DNA of 64,000 bases from Parabacteroides goldsteinii. Lineage in GTDB: Bacteria; Bacteroidota; Bacteroidia; Bacteroidales; Tannerellaceae. A program made the position numbers and the translations under genes. Below, one piece after another: positions 9,163-19,383 of the stretch (its first letter is position 1; the number at the start of each line of letters is the position of its first letter). The notes under the pieces were generated by a model, which was given only the letters and a program-made list of their open reading frames with translations, was not told where the DNA came from and made no database searches. The stretch lies in the NCBI RefSeq assembly GCF_015550595.1, contig NZ_JADNBB010000028.1:1-64000 (forward strand), read 5' to 3'.

Positions 9163-9882
9163 TTATCGACCATTAGAACTTGTGCTCCAGCCAGCTTCTC
9201 TCCATCGGTTCATGGCAGATGCTGCTATGGCAGCAGTTTTGTTTGATTTCTCGTAGGATGCGGATAAAAGATTCGTTGTCTTGTTCGCATTCGATAATCT
9301 TACGATGTATTTTACCAAAGTCTCGTTCTGCCTGCAGATGTCAGCATAGATTCGGAGATATTCCTTTTTGCGCTGTGAATTTGGCATGTAAGCATCCTGC
9401 ATCGCTTTGATGGCACACTTATATATATTATAATAATCATTCCAACGTGTCTGGTTGTCGGGTGTGCCGCCCGCTCCAAGGATTCGTCCTATATTTCTTT
9501 TGTAATCATTGAGCTTTTCCGTGAGTTTATCACCTTCTACATTCCATGCGATATCTAATGCACCTCCTTTGCGGTCGGCCATATTCAGTGCCTCTATCTC
9601 TGCTCGCTTAACCATGGCGGAATCAAGTGACTTCGCAATATCTACTTGCTGATAGGAGTTAAGCCCGGCTGTGGTTCTGAACCCCAACTTGTTTTTTGCT
9701 GTAGCCGTTTTCTTATAGCTATTGTGTAAAGCCCAATAATAGAAGTCTGGAGTGAGTGTCCCTGTCCCAATTTCCATTACAGTAACTTGATTCATCTTTG
9801 CATCATCATGGCTGTAACTAACGCTCTGTGCATTGGCGTTTACTACGCCAAATATGCCAATTAGTATAAATAATTTCTTCAT
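9163..9882 (-). CDS. Secreted conjugation protein, DUF5045-like
   Basis: I place the start at ATG 9882 because it overlaps the stop of the upstream gene (ATGA), has AAGGGAA just before it, and gives a clean signal peptide (MKKLFILIGIFGVVNANAQS). A further upstream in-frame start is available at 9921 but would bury the signal. The mature protein of about 220 residues is helical and basic, with no catalytic motif that I see. It resembles the DUF5045 proteins encoded near traJ in Bacteroidetes elements, from memory. Likely periplasmic. Confidence 0.7.
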   Translation of the reverse strand: MKKLFILIGIFGVVNANAQSVSYSHDDAKMNQVTVMEIGTGTLTPDFYYWALHNSYKKTATAKNKLGFRTTAGLNSYQQVDIAKSLDSAMVKRAEIEALNMADRKGGALDIAWNVEGDKLTEKLNDYKRNIGRILGAGGTPDNQTRWNDYYNIYKCAIKAMQDAYMPNSQRKKEYLRIYADICRQNETLVKYIVRLSNANKTTNLLSASYEKSNKTAAIAASAMNRWREAGWSTSSNGR

Positions 9883-10610
9883 TTCCCTTTTCTTAATGGA
9901 TAATAACTTGAATTTTTCCATCGGTCAAACGCACTTTTTAATATTTGGTCTTTTGTTTGAGTGCGATAAACCGATTCTTTCCAATAGCCCATTCTAAGAT
10001 GGATATATCTCCATGTATCGAAATAGGCTCTGTTCAGGCTCAATTCTATATCGTCAAGTGATTGATTGATGGAACTCATAATCAACATCAAATCCGAAGT
10101 GGAACAAGCAGCTGCGCCTGTGGCATAAAGTACCAAATCGGATACAGACTTGTAGAGATTAACACCTTCCTTATAAACCTGATCAAGCATTTTCTTATTC
10201 ACTACAATAATGAGTGTATCTGACAGTCCAGCCTTTCCTCTTTTAAGAATCTTGCTGTGATAATCATCTAGCATCGTTTTATAATCTGAGATACGGTCTG
10301 AGACATTATTATAGGTGCTGTACACATTGAGGGAAGTTCGAAGTGATTGATAGAGGACATCAATAACATCGAACGCCCTTGTGTACTTATCAAGTTCAAC
10401 GTTCAGTTCCTTATATTCCACGGCTGCCGTTTTACTGTAGTCATGTAACAATTGGTTACTCAATTCCAAAGTGGAGCGAGCCAACAACAGACTGCGAACC
10501 TCTTTATGGTCATTTATATATGCCTCCAATGTTGCAGGGTCGCTTTGCGCCCATATTTTCAATGGTAGGGCTAGGAGTAAAATCAGTGGGATGAATGTTA
10601 TCTGTTTCAT
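9879..10610 (-). CDS. Secreted helical conjugation protein, unknown function
   Basis: This 243-residue protein has a signal peptide ending near IWAQ and a mostly alpha-helical, coiled mature region. It overlaps its upstream neighbour by 4 bp and its downstream neighbour by 4 bp (ATGA junctions), so the three secreted proteins at 9163-13,213 are translationally coupled. The position between the VirB4-like ATPase and TraJ matches TraH/TraI-type genes of other elements, but I cannot name it from sequence. Confidence 0.7.
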   Translation of the reverse strand: MKQITFIPLILLLALPLKIWAQSDPATLEAYINDHKEVRSLLLARSTLELSNQLLHDYSKTAAVEYKELNVELDKYTRAFDVIDVLYQSLRTSLNVYSTYNNVSDRISDYKTMLDDYHSKILKRGKAGLSDTLIIVVNKKMLDQVYKEGVNLYKSVSDLVLYATGAAACSTSDLMLIMSSINQSLDDIELSLNRAYFDTWRYIHLRMGYWKESVYRTQTKDQILKSAFDRWKNSSYYPLRKGK

Positions 10611-13213
10611 GGTTCAACATCCTCTTTTTTTATACCAGGCGAAGGCGTTGGTTCTGTCATATTGCCGGGTGTGTTATCTCTCTTTTCAGCTTCTTTACGT
10701 CTGTTTGGAATGGAAACTTCTGTCGCTTTTTCCATCCAATGGTCATGACATTGTTCCAATATGGTTTTACGGCGGCCTTGTTCATCATTTATATATGGTC
10801 CAATTTTATTCCATACATCCACTATATTCAATCGATAATGAAGCATTTTCTCCATGCTGACAAGGTCAGAATAGATTTTCGTCAATCTGCTGTCAATCTC
10901 ACGTGCAATCTCTAACCGGTCTGATGACCAAAGCAAATGATAGGTATCTTCGCTATCGTCTGTTCCAGCCGGTTCTGTCTTGATATACTCGGTTGAAACT
11001 TGACATTTCGGATATTGTCTTGCTATCTCTGAAATCCGATTGTTTACTAGCTGAACTTTGGTCTTTTCATCCTGTTCCGGATTGAGTTCCAACACATCAA
11101 CAACTTCTGTATCCGTATATTCGGAGGTCAGATTCCATGATATCTGAATGATGGCTCTATGTATTTTGATACCCAAAAAGTATTTAGGCTTTCTGGCAAT
11201 ACTTACTACAGCTTTGAAGGTTACAATTCCTTTTATGTTGGGCATGGTTGCTTTACGGTAGTATGTGTAACCTTCCCACCAACCATCTCCTTGCCAAGTT
11301 AAATTGTAGGCTGTTTTGCAATCCTGCATGATAGCAGGGATGCGATAGTAGTCATCTGTCTGAATAGAGTTGTCCTGATTGGCTTCAGCTTTTGCTTGAG
11401 ATATCTCTTCAAGTTTTTTATTGTAGATTGCCAATTCCGATTCCAACTCGGAAATCTTTGTCTTGTTCGCATTATACTTTTGTCTCAAGGCTGCTGCATC
11501 CTCAATTGAAGCAGTTGCAATTTGTTTGATTAACAATGAATTTTCTTTTTCAAGCGCATTGATTTGTGCTTCAAGTAAGACTATATGTTTTTTCGCATCA
11601 GTCTCCATTTCGTCCAATTCAGAGGTGTCAAGTTCATTATCTCCAGACAATGTTGTCTGCATCACGCATTCTTTGGTATTGTTATTTAATGAACCGCCAC
11701 ACGAACGACATTTGTACTGGGTTGTACCTTCTCCAAGAGAAACACCGTCTGAACAAGTTACCGAGATAATTACACTTTCCGTACCTTTAAGCTTGGCTGC
11801 ATCGGTTGCCTGATAGTAGTTCTTACTATCAGAACCTATATAGTAGGTATATCCATTCTCATTGTCATTGTACTCTGATAGCTTAGCATAAAGCTGAGCC
11901 GTGAATGTATTAAGATCCATAGAATAGGAATCGAAGTAGTCTTCATAGATTTCTTCAGTACGATTCCAACTTTTGGTCACTTTAATGTTATAAGCATAAG
12001 ATTTCTTGGTTTGTTTCCCATTTCTTTTTATGAGATAAGCACTAAGCCAATAATCCATATAATAGTAATTGCCATCATTGGAACGGTTTAATTGTGAAAC
12101 TCTATCTCTTGACCAGCCGGCATAGTTCTCCGAATTTCTCAAAATCTGTTCAATTTGAGTCGAATTCGGATAAAAACTAGGATCTGAAGTGTCAAAACGA
12201 GTCCATTGAGAGCCATTAATCACACTCTTGTCATCTGTAGGAGGCATATAATCACATAAAATATCCGAACCAGAATCTCTGCGGTAGATATACCAACGCT
12301 GCGTATAGTATCTACCTAAAGACTCCTGGTTATAATCAGTCAGCCATGATGTAAGATTGTAATCCGATAAATTGAAGAGTTTGTTTACTTCTGCTTTTCC
12401 ACCCATCAATCCAATCATAGTTCCGCCCAAATCATGTTTCAGATTATTGAACATGCCATATGAATTCTTGGCAATGTTTAAGATGGCATTCGCTGTACTT
12501 GTAATGTTGCCATGAAGAGAGTTGTTTCCAACAATCTCATTTTCCACATTTGATGCTCCTGAATCGGCCATGCCAATTCCTGTATTGTAGAGCTTATCAA
12601 TATCGCTGACTAAGTTTTCCTTAGTAAAGTTTCCACTTATACTACTCAGATTGTCGATGAAAGGCTTCCAGTCCATACCAGTTTTAGTCAAATCAAAGAT
12701 TGCCGCCATTTCAGGAGTCAATTCCAAAAAAGCAATATCCTTGAAGGACAAACGGCTATTGGTTACAACTGATTCAAACTGCATACAAAGATTCTTGGTA
12801 TCATCACAAGTTTTCATCAGATAGCTGCCCCAATAAAGAGCATTGGCTGGCTTCTGTAACATCAACCCTGATACGGTCCAAATTTTTGGCATAATCTTAG
12901 CCGATACCATGTTATACACTCTTTTGTAGTAGTAGTTTTCCTCCGCTGATGCCCATAGTCCTAATGTGGTAAGTGCTTTTCGATCCAAATACTTTGAACC
13001 ATAAATTCCTGCTATAGCAGCTTCGGCTGTCTGATAATGTTTCAGAATGTCTTTCACCTGCTCATTGTAATATGATTCAGCGGTTGCTTCTGAACCATAG
13101 GCTCCAGACATTGCTGCAATGGTTTTCGCATCATGGTTGATACGATAATATTGCGCTGACATACGCTGTATTCCAGAGAGTAGGACTATCAATATGAGTA
13201 GGATTCTATGCAT
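10607..13213 (-). CDS. Large secreted conjugation protein with zinc-finger-like and coiled-coil segments
   Basis: This 868-residue protein has a signal peptide (MHRILLILIVLLSGIQRMSA). The N-terminal half is helical. Near residue 505 there is a CRSCGG motif followed about 15 residues later by another Cys, then a long coiled coil near 525-610. The C-terminal part contains beta-rich sequence and a second helical region, ending in a proline-rich charged tail. It lies 119 bp downstream of the VirB4-like gene and couples to the next gene by overlap. I do not know its function; envelope transfer component is inferred from position. Confidence 0.7.
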   Translation of the reverse strand: MHRILLILIVLLSGIQRMSAQYYRINHDAKTIAAMSGAYGSEATAESYYNEQVKDILKHYQTAEAAIAGIYGSKYLDRKALTTLGLWASAEENYYYKRVYNMVSAKIMPKIWTVSGLMLQKPANALYWGSYLMKTCDDTKNLCMQFESVVTNSRLSFKDIAFLELTPEMAAIFDLTKTGMDWKPFIDNLSSISGNFTKENLVSDIDKLYNTGIGMADSGASNVENEIVGNNSLHGNITSTANAILNIAKNSYGMFNNLKHDLGGTMIGLMGGKAEVNKLFNLSDYNLTSWLTDYNQESLGRYYTQRWYIYRRDSGSDILCDYMPPTDDKSVINGSQWTRFDTSDPSFYPNSTQIEQILRNSENYAGWSRDRVSQLNRSNDGNYYYMDYWLSAYLIKRNGKQTKKSYAYNIKVTKSWNRTEEIYEDYFDSYSMDLNTFTAQLYAKLSEYNDNENGYTYYIGSDSKNYYQATDAAKLKGTESVIISVTCSDGVSLGEGTTQYKCRSCGGSLNNNTKECVMQTTLSGDNELDTSELDEMETDAKKHIVLLEAQINALEKENSLLIKQIATASIEDAAALRQKYNANKTKISELESELAIYNKKLEEISQAKAEANQDNSIQTDDYYRIPAIMQDCKTAYNLTWQGDGWWEGYTYYRKATMPNIKGIVTFKAVVSIARKPKYFLGIKIHRAIIQISWNLTSEYTDTEVVDVLELNPEQDEKTKVQLVNNRISEIARQYPKCQVSTEYIKTEPAGTDDSEDTYHLLWSSDRLEIAREIDSRLTKIYSDLVSMEKMLHYRLNIVDVWNKIGPYINDEQGRRKTILEQCHDHWMEKATEVSIPNRRKEAEKRDNTPGNMTEPTPSPGIKKEDVEP

Positions 13214-13332
13214 TGCTATTTTATATTTTATCTATGTTCTTTCTTTACGCTTTTCCTATTGTGTAGTTTAGCGTATTAACGTATTTATTCTATTACTATT
13301 TAGCTAACATACTTATTTACTATGTTACTACA

Positions 13333-16029
13333 TTATGTGATATTCAATACTTTGCCTTCTTGGTTTACTTTCTGTGCAAAAGCCAATGACTTATCTATTC
13401 CTGAGCCATTCCAGTCTTTACAGTAGGCTTCTATAGCTTGTTGATGGGAACAATGAAGCTCTTTCTTGTAGAGTTTCAATGCTTCTTTTTCTGCTCGTTC
13501 TGTTGTATAGGTCATGTAACATTCGCGTGGCTCTTCTACACCAAATACACCACTGGTAGTTCCTCTTCGGATAAAGACCTCACGGAAGAAACTTCTGCCG
13601 GACTTGTTCTCAAGTCGGTTGATTGTGAAGATTTTCTTGCAATCTACATCAGTCAAACCAAGGATAGCCTTGATGTTGTCAAAACGTTCCTTGAACTTGC
13701 TTTGGTCAAGTAGCATCACTACGTCAGAGTTGTTGATGATGGCTTCCTTTACTACAGGACTACCAATTATGTCTTGGATTTCCTGAGTTACAACCCCAAC
13801 CGATGCCCAAAACTTACGTGCTGTTTTATAGAGATACTTGATATATTCAGCCATCAGAGGACTGGCAATGGCTTTCCATGCCTCTTCAATCACAAGCACT
13901 TTGCGGTTCTTCTTGATACGCATCTTTTGCAGGAACACGTCCATGATGATGAGCGTTACAATCGGGAATAACAATGGATCATCCTTAATGGCATCAATCT
14001 CAAATACAATGAATGTCTCATCAAACAATGACCCGTCCATATCTTCATTCAGTGTCTTATAATGATTACCGCCTCTATAGAAGTCTTTCATCATGTAACG
14101 ATACGTTGAAATATCAACGCCTGATAGGTTGTTCTCGTGGCATATATCAGGTATTCGTTGCACTGAGTATTCATAGAAGGTATTTAATGAAAGGGTTTCA
14201 ACCTTGAGTTCCTTGCGTCTAGCCTCAATAGAATCAATCTCAAGTTGGATTCTGGAATCTCGTTCTTTCTCAGTTTCCTTAGTTCCTCGATTGTTACTAC
14301 GGTCATCAACTAACAGACTTTGTTTCAAATCTTCACGCTGTGGTGGGGTGAAACCATTGAATCCATTGAAGAATACATCATAGTATTCTGTGATGACTTG
14401 GTCAATCAATCGGTCTTCTGTCTTAGTTATGGTAGCCTGTGAACCTTTCCAAATGAGCAAAATCAGGTTCTTCAAGAATCCTGTTTTCTCTACATTGAGT
14501 TCTTCACGCTTGATGCGGAAAGGGTTCATGGTGATGGGCTTTTCTTCTGTATAGCTGATATACTTACCGCCAACATATTCACAAAGTCCTTCATAGGAGT
14601 TACCGGTGTCGACCATCACTACATCTGTATTCTGTTCCCAAAGCTGACGGACAACGGAGTTCATGTGGAATGATTTACCACTTCCAGAAGGTCCCAAACA
14701 GAAAAAATTCGAGTTGTCCGTGAGTTTGTTTTGTCCTTCCTTACCTGTAATGTCAATAGCTACAGGTACACCTTGACGATCTGTATAACAGATTTTCAAT
14801 GGAGTGTTTTCACTATGCTGAATATTTTCCTTGTAGAGCAAACACATGGCTGCATCACTCAATGTTAGGAATCTATCATAGTCTTCACTCATTCCATAGC
14901 AGTTACCGGGAAATGAATTGACAAAAAGTTCTAACTGGTTATAAGCCCGTTTGCTGATATGGATACCCATGCGACCAAACTGGTTTTCCAAATGATTGGT
15001 GCATTTCTGAATATCGGTATCCATCTTGGTACATACCACCAAGTTATAGTGGGTGTAAACAAGCTGTTTGCTTTCTCTGGCAATGACTTCCTGAACCTGT
15101 TTGATGTCTTCTACTGCCATCTCGTTCGATGGATTCGGAATGCTGGCATGACGATTTTTCTTTTTATCCAACAATGACAACTCTCTTTTTTGATTAGGCA
15201 GGAATATCATCTGATTGTAGATGACGGTTTCCGCTCCGGGAATACTGTCAATATGGGATAGCAAATCAACAGGCATGGAGGTATTGTTTACCTCAATATT
15301 GGAGAACGGTCGAACCAAGCCTGGCAGATTGGCATAGTCTACATCTACCATACTATACACCTTACAGCGTTTATCACCCATTTCAATACATTCATCATCC
15401 ACTTTAAAATTGCTCATGGAAATAGTCTTTTCAGTGAAGTTCATCGCAAAGTAGCGGTCAACATACTCGTTGGCTTCTTTCTTGTTCAAGAATTCCGCTT
15501 TCACACCACCATCACGCAACTGATCCTGCACTTTACGGATTTTTACTTGGAAGTCTCGCCATTTTTTTTGATCATAGGAGAATAATCGACTTTTCTTGGC
15601 TTCCTGAGTGATAGTTAGATAGCAGACACAATCTGTAAAGGTTCTACCTGTGAAGTAGCGGAAGTAGGATTCCGACAGGAATTCCTTTGGACTGTCATCA
15701 TAAGCCTTGAACTGCTTTCTGGTGAAGATGTCCTGCTTATGGATAGCATAGCCTTCGCCCAATGTCTGAGCTAGAGCGGTAAACAGATGAGTAAATTCAT
15801 AGTAGCTGTCAATATTGGCAGAATATTTTTGAACAGGATTTATCAGCTTCAGTACTGCTGAATACTCACCGGTCTTAGTATAGATGACACCCACGCCTTT
15901 GTTATCCTCCACGGAGAAATAGATATCCTGAAAGATTTTCTTGCGCTTGCCTCCTGTACCGAAAGCAGCTACTGAGATGGCCATGCCTCCCAGTAGTGCG
16001 AAAAAGAATAATATTACATATAGTGTCAT
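13333..16029 (-). CDS. traG: TraG conjugation ATPase, VirB4-like
   Basis: This 898-residue protein powers assembly and transfer in the type IV secretion system. It has an N-terminal hydrophobic segment (residues 3-22), a Walker A motif GPSGSGKS at 446-453 and a Walker B stretch VLVIEEAW at 711-718, as in the Bacteroidetes TraG family. Length and motif order match full-length family members, so it looks intact. It is preceded within 20 bp by two small hypothetical genes of the same operon. Confidence 0.95.
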   Translation of the reverse strand: MTLYVILFFFALLGGMAISVAAFGTGGKRKKIFQDIYFSVEDNKGVGVIYTKTGEYSAVLKLINPVQKYSANIDSYYEFTHLFTALAQTLGEGYAIHKQDIFTRKQFKAYDDSPKEFLSESYFRYFTGRTFTDCVCYLTITQEAKKSRLFSYDQKKWRDFQVKIRKVQDQLRDGGVKAEFLNKKEANEYVDRYFAMNFTEKTISMSNFKVDDECIEMGDKRCKVYSMVDVDYANLPGLVRPFSNIEVNNTSMPVDLLSHIDSIPGAETVIYNQMIFLPNQKRELSLLDKKKNRHASIPNPSNEMAVEDIKQVQEVIARESKQLVYTHYNLVVCTKMDTDIQKCTNHLENQFGRMGIHISKRAYNQLELFVNSFPGNCYGMSEDYDRFLTLSDAAMCLLYKENIQHSENTPLKICYTDRQGVPVAIDITGKEGQNKLTDNSNFFCLGPSGSGKSFHMNSVVRQLWEQNTDVVMVDTGNSYEGLCEYVGGKYISYTEEKPITMNPFRIKREELNVEKTGFLKNLILLIWKGSQATITKTEDRLIDQVITEYYDVFFNGFNGFTPPQREDLKQSLLVDDRSNNRGTKETEKERDSRIQLEIDSIEARRKELKVETLSLNTFYEYSVQRIPDICHENNLSGVDISTYRYMMKDFYRGGNHYKTLNEDMDGSLFDETFIVFEIDAIKDDPLLFPIVTLIIMDVFLQKMRIKKNRKVLVIEEAWKAIASPLMAEYIKYLYKTARKFWASVGVVTQEIQDIIGSPVVKEAIINNSDVVMLLDQSKFKERFDNIKAILGLTDVDCKKIFTINRLENKSGRSFFREVFIRRGTTSGVFGVEEPRECYMTYTTERAEKEALKLYKKELHCSHQQAIEAYCKDWNGSGIDKSLAFAQKVNQEGKVLNIT

Positions 16030-16047
16030 ACCTTTTCGTTTAACTGT

Positions 16048-16443
16048 TTAGTCTTTTAATACCTCAAGGATGATGGTGTCAAGACAGTCTTCCCAATGGT
16101 ATCTCCAGTCATCGAGAACAAGGGTTCTGACAGGAATGCGTTCGCCATGCCAGTTAATACCAGTCGTAATCAATTTGGTGATTTCAAAGAGAATTTCATC
16201 ACAAAGTTTTCTTGATATTCGTTTGCGATATTCCTCTGACATATCCCTGAGATACTCTCTACTGTCGTCTGTATTCGGATAAAGAGTGATATAGATGAGA
16301 GTTCCTGTCTTATCGTTAAAACCTACACATACCTTGTCACTATCAGCTGGTGAGTGAACAATCAAACGAAATGTACTTGGAATTAAGGCAACATGAGCCT
16401 TACTTTTGCCAGGAATGGTAATACTTGCTATATATGGTTTCAT
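16048..16443 (-). CDS. Small hypothetical protein in the tra operon
   Basis: This 131-residue protein has no signal peptide or membrane helix. It is mixed alpha/beta, with an RKLCDEILFEITKLI helix near residue 80. It is packed between neighbours with gaps of 2 and 18 bp, so it is surely part of the operon. I do not recognise a family. Confidence 0.65.
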   Translation of the reverse strand: MKPYIASITIPGKSKAHVALIPSTFRLIVHSPADSDKVCVGFNDKTGTLIYITLYPNTDDSREYLRDMSEEYRKRISRKLCDEILFEITKLITTGINWHGERIPVRTLVLDDWRYHWEDCLDTIILEVLKD

Positions 16444-16445
16444 AT

Positions 16446-16937
16446 TTATTTCTTGTTTGGATGTCTTGACTTGTTAGAAGGTTTTTGGGATGTTTGAGTG
16501 TGTTCACGTGCGACAATCTGCACTTTATATAAGCATTCACATTGTAAATCACAAAGCCATGCATTCTTAATATAGTTGAGATTCAAGGCTCTGATATTTT
16601 CATCGAAAATGGCACGATTGGGTTCTTCATTCAAATCATCGTCTTCATAGCTGCCATTAACAATGAAATAAAGAAGGTCATAATTGATGATTCCAAGCAT
16701 GTTTGTCTCAATCTTGGTTCGATTATTTACATCGATTTTACAAAGAACCTCCTTTAATCTATTGTCAACATCAATGAGCGTTGACATGATAAGAATATCT
16801 TCCTGTGTGTAGAAACTCAAGTGGAAAAGACCTTCTTCGTCAATTTGAACACCAATTTTAAAACCTGATGGCAAAGTCGTGATAGAGCTTCTTATTCCAT
16901 CATTGCTACGTAATACTTCCGCTAATACTAAATTCAT
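16446..16937 (-). CDS. Small hypothetical protein in the tra operon
   Basis: This 163-residue, probably cytoplasmic protein has an acidic central stretch (YEDDDLNEEPN) and a basic C-terminal tail (SNKSRHPNKK). It is separated by 2 bp from the next gene and 17 bp from the lipoprotein gene before it. No family is recognised and no catalytic motif is apparent. Confidence 0.65.
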   Translation of the reverse strand: MNLVLAEVLRSNDGIRSSITTLPSGFKIGVQIDEEGLFHLSFYTQEDILIMSTLIDVDNRLKEVLCKIDVNNRTKIETNMLGIINYDLLYFIVNGSYEDDDLNEEPNRAIFDENIRALNLNYIKNAWLCDLQCECLYKVQIVAREHTQTSQKPSNKSRHPNKK

Positions 16938-16954
16938 TTTTTTTGTTTGTGAGG

Positions 16955-18499
16955 TTAGAATAAATAAAATAATCTCAACTGGAGTTTTGAGTATTGTTTT
17001 GATAATCCACCTGTGATTATCCCACGTTCAAAGTCTATCATATAGAAAGATTTATCCGACTGCTCCGTACTGGTAAGGTATTCACCACTGGGACTTTTAA
17101 AGCCTTTCGCCGCCAATGGATTCCCATTGAACGGATGCAAGCTGTAGTATAATTTTGCCATTTCTGCTAACGAAGGCACATAACTGCCAGGTTGTTTCAA
17201 TGCCGCCTCCAACATACTCTTTCTTGGCACGGTTATACTGGCATGAGTTGTGGAGGGCAAGTCTGTAAGTGACGTTGTACTTGTAAGAAGCTTATGTGTC
17301 AGCATTTCTCCTTGGAAATAGCCCAATGCACATTTTTCTGTGTAGGGCATCTTTGGCTTGAAAATGATGGTGTTTTCTTCTTCAATTCCATCTTCTTTAG
17401 ATGGATTCAGTATACCTTCTTTTCGCTTACCATCAACAGTAAGGAATAGTTTTCCACTTGTCAAAGGTTTCTTGCTAAAACAGAAATAACCAATTTCATC
17501 ATTCAGAGAGATGGCTTTTCCATGCTTACCGTCGGTTTCTACAATCAATGCGATGGAATTGCTGTCCATTTTCTGACTGATGAATCCTTCTTTCTGCAAA
17601 TAGTAACCGACATTGACTGTATCAATGGCTGTTGCATACTTCGGTTCCATTAATGGACGTTCGCTTTCAACCCAGCTGTTACAGATAGTTATACCGTCTT
17701 TCCCTTTTTTCATAATGATTTGTGTTTGACTTCCGGCAGCTAATGGAGGCAGGGTGGTTTTTACTGCATAATTTCTTTCATTTATTTTGGCGAAAAACGT
17801 CACAACACCCTTGTCGTCGGTTGGAATGAGATAGAAATCATGGTTTCGTCCATTGTTCAAAAGAATATTATGATCTTTTGCTACAATGCCACCATTCATG
17901 AGCTTTGATACCCATTGTCCACTGTATGGCTTATAAGTACCATTCGTATAAACAACATCACCAATAATCTGAAGACTATTAAGAATATCACGAACCTCAT
18001 TGCTTTCAACTCGGATTCTTAATTTGGCCATGGAACTTTGCATCTTCATCTGAATCTGAGTGTAACTTCCGTGGGAACGACTTGTTTCCAAGCAATACAG
18101 ATTATCATCGAATGGGGCTTTCATAGCTACTATATCATTTGCCTTTACACCTTTCCTATATGGATAACAGGCATGGATAGCAGCCAAAGTATCTGTGGTC
18201 AGAGCGGTTCTGTCGGATGACTTATACACGTTCTGTGTCCTGCTGAAACTAACACCACTCAAGGCATTTCTTTCTTCATCGGTCGCATCGTTGAGTTCGA
18301 CATATACACCGATTTCAGAAATCTGTTCTTGACTCTTGCCATTTTCTATGCTTATGACAAATGGCTTGCGTGCCTCCTCCCAATGTGCACGAGTAATATC
18401 AGCTGTAGCTTGCGCTTTCATATTAGAATGCTGGTTCTCCGAATTGCTACAACTTCCAAGCAATACAAGAAGGATGGCTATTAAAGTATAATTAATCAT
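16955..18499 (-). CDS. Fimbrillin-like lipoprotein with a C-terminal DUF1566/Lcl-like domain
   Basis: I choose ATG 18,499, which begins MINYTLIAILLVLLGSC, a lipoprotein signal; an earlier in-frame start at 18,571 would add 24 residues of non-signal sequence. The first 300 residues follow the Bacteroidetes fimbrillin pattern (an ITRAHW start, ACYPY, LPPLAAGSQTQIIM, ITICNSW). The C-terminus has YVPSLAEMAKLYYSL, YLTSTEQ and a final LRLFYLF, a layout shared with the lipoprotein at 2637-3314. It sits between traF and the VirB4-like gene. A pilus tip or adhesin role in mating is inferred. Confidence 0.72.
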   Translation of the reverse strand: MINYTLIAILLVLLGSCSNSENQHSNMKAQATADITRAHWEEARKPFVISIENGKSQEQISEIGVYVELNDATDEERNALSGVSFSRTQNVYKSSDRTALTTDTLAAIHACYPYRKGVKANDIVAMKAPFDDNLYCLETSRSHGSYTQIQMKMQSSMAKLRIRVESNEVRDILNSLQIIGDVVYTNGTYKPYSGQWVSKLMNGGIVAKDHNILLNNGRNHDFYLIPTDDKGVVTFFAKINERNYAVKTTLPPLAAGSQTQIIMKKGKDGITICNSWVESERPLMEPKYATAIDTVNVGYYLQKEGFISQKMDSNSIALIVETDGKHGKAISLNDEIGYFCFSKKPLTSGKLFLTVDGKRKEGILNPSKEDGIEEENTIIFKPKMPYTEKCALGYFQGEMLTHKLLTSTTSLTDLPSTTHASITVPRKSMLEAALKQPGSYVPSLAEMAKLYYSLHPFNGNPLAAKGFKSPSGEYLTSTEQSDKSFYMIDFERGIITGGLSKQYSKLQLRLFYLF

Positions 18500-18629
18500 T
18501 AGCTTCAAAATAAAGATAGGCTGCCCAATGAATTCCAGTTGATTGCTGTCATCCAAAGGGAAGCCCATCAAAGATTAGACATTCATTTTGTTGTTTTGCG
18601 TGTTGTACACTGTGTTTGTGTTGTTACGT

Positions 18630-18929
18630 TTATACTTTCTTGGAATGTGCGTAGATGAAGATACCTTTGTCCTCTTTTTTGGAATGCAGTCCCTTCCTCT
18701 GTTTCAAGAAGATGAGAGCTGCCCCGGTTCCCAATGCGGCAACAAGTGTTATCAATCCTGCAACAAATCCAATCAGACAGTAGGTGAGAATGAAACCGAC
18801 AATAGCTCCACCAATAGCACCGGCTGCCCAATAGATATAGCGGCCTTGAATCCCCATGAATTCAAGCGGCTTTTGAAGTCCCTTGAACATAGGATAGTCT
18901 TGATATTGCTCTTCGGTCATCCTTTTCAC
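18630..18929 (-). CDS. traF: Conjugative transposon TraF (DUF4133)
   Basis: This 99-residue membrane protein has two hydrophobic helices (about residues 32-54 and 57-75) and a basic C-terminus. The motif YPMFKGLQKPLEFMGIQGRYIYWAA in overlapping blocks is characteristic of DUF4133. It resembles VirB3-type proteins that dock the VirB4 ATPase. It follows the DUF4134 gene by 6 bp. Confidence 0.9.
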   Translation of the reverse strand: MKRMTEEQYQDYPMFKGLQKPLEFMGIQGRYIYWAAGAIGGAIVGFILTYCLIGFVAGLITLVAALGTGAALIFLKQRKGLHSKKEDKGIFIYAHSKKV

Positions 18930-18935
18930 TAATGG

Positions 18936-19313
18936 TTAAGCACCTACACCAAAGAACAATGGCAATGCCTGAGCTGCTGCCACGAGGAAGATACAAGCAC
19001 CGACAATCATCATGATTGACTTCTTGACATCCTGCTCCTCATTGTTCATTTTTATATACACTGAAATAGCACCTACTACGGCTACAATTCCGGCGATTGC
19101 ATAGCACAGCTTGACTACATACGGAATGTATTTGGCGATTTCGGTGGTAACAGTACCCAAAGCGGTTGTACCTGCCGAATAATCACCCGCAGCATTCTGA
19201 GCGAAAGCTGCCGTTGTACCTACGGCCAACATTAAAGCCATTGTTTTCATTCTCTGAGAAGAGCAAAGAGACTTTCCCATGCTCTTGAACTTGTTTTTGA
19301 TCTTCTGAATCAT
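18936..19313 (-). CDS. traE: Conjugative transposon TraE (DUF4134), pilin-like
   Basis: This 125-residue protein has a signal sequence ending near AAFAQ, then two membrane helices (about 62-84 and 98-118) separated by IKMNNEEQDVKKS. This is the DUF4134 pattern, similar in layout to VirB2 pilins. Its own start may be the internal Met near residue 22, which would give a cleaner signal peptide. It is the second of two adjacent DUF4134 genes. Confidence 0.88.
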   Translation of the reverse strand: MIQKIKNKFKSMGKSLCSSQRMKTMALMLAVGTTAAFAQNAAGDYSAGTTALGTVTTEIAKYIPYVVKLCYAIAGIVAVVGAISVYIKMNNEEQDVKKSIMMIVGACIFLVAAAQALPLFFGVGA

Positions 19314-19383
19314 TCGTTTCTTTTTGGTTTGTGTATATACTCGTCTGGCCAGTTGAGTTTTCTTTTTCTAATTAGTTTCGTTT

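Noticed and set aside
18583-18831. 82-residue minus-strand frame overlapping TraF
   Set aside because: It is a shadow of the clear DUF4133 gene in another frame, with unlikely composition (many Cys, Trp and Arg).
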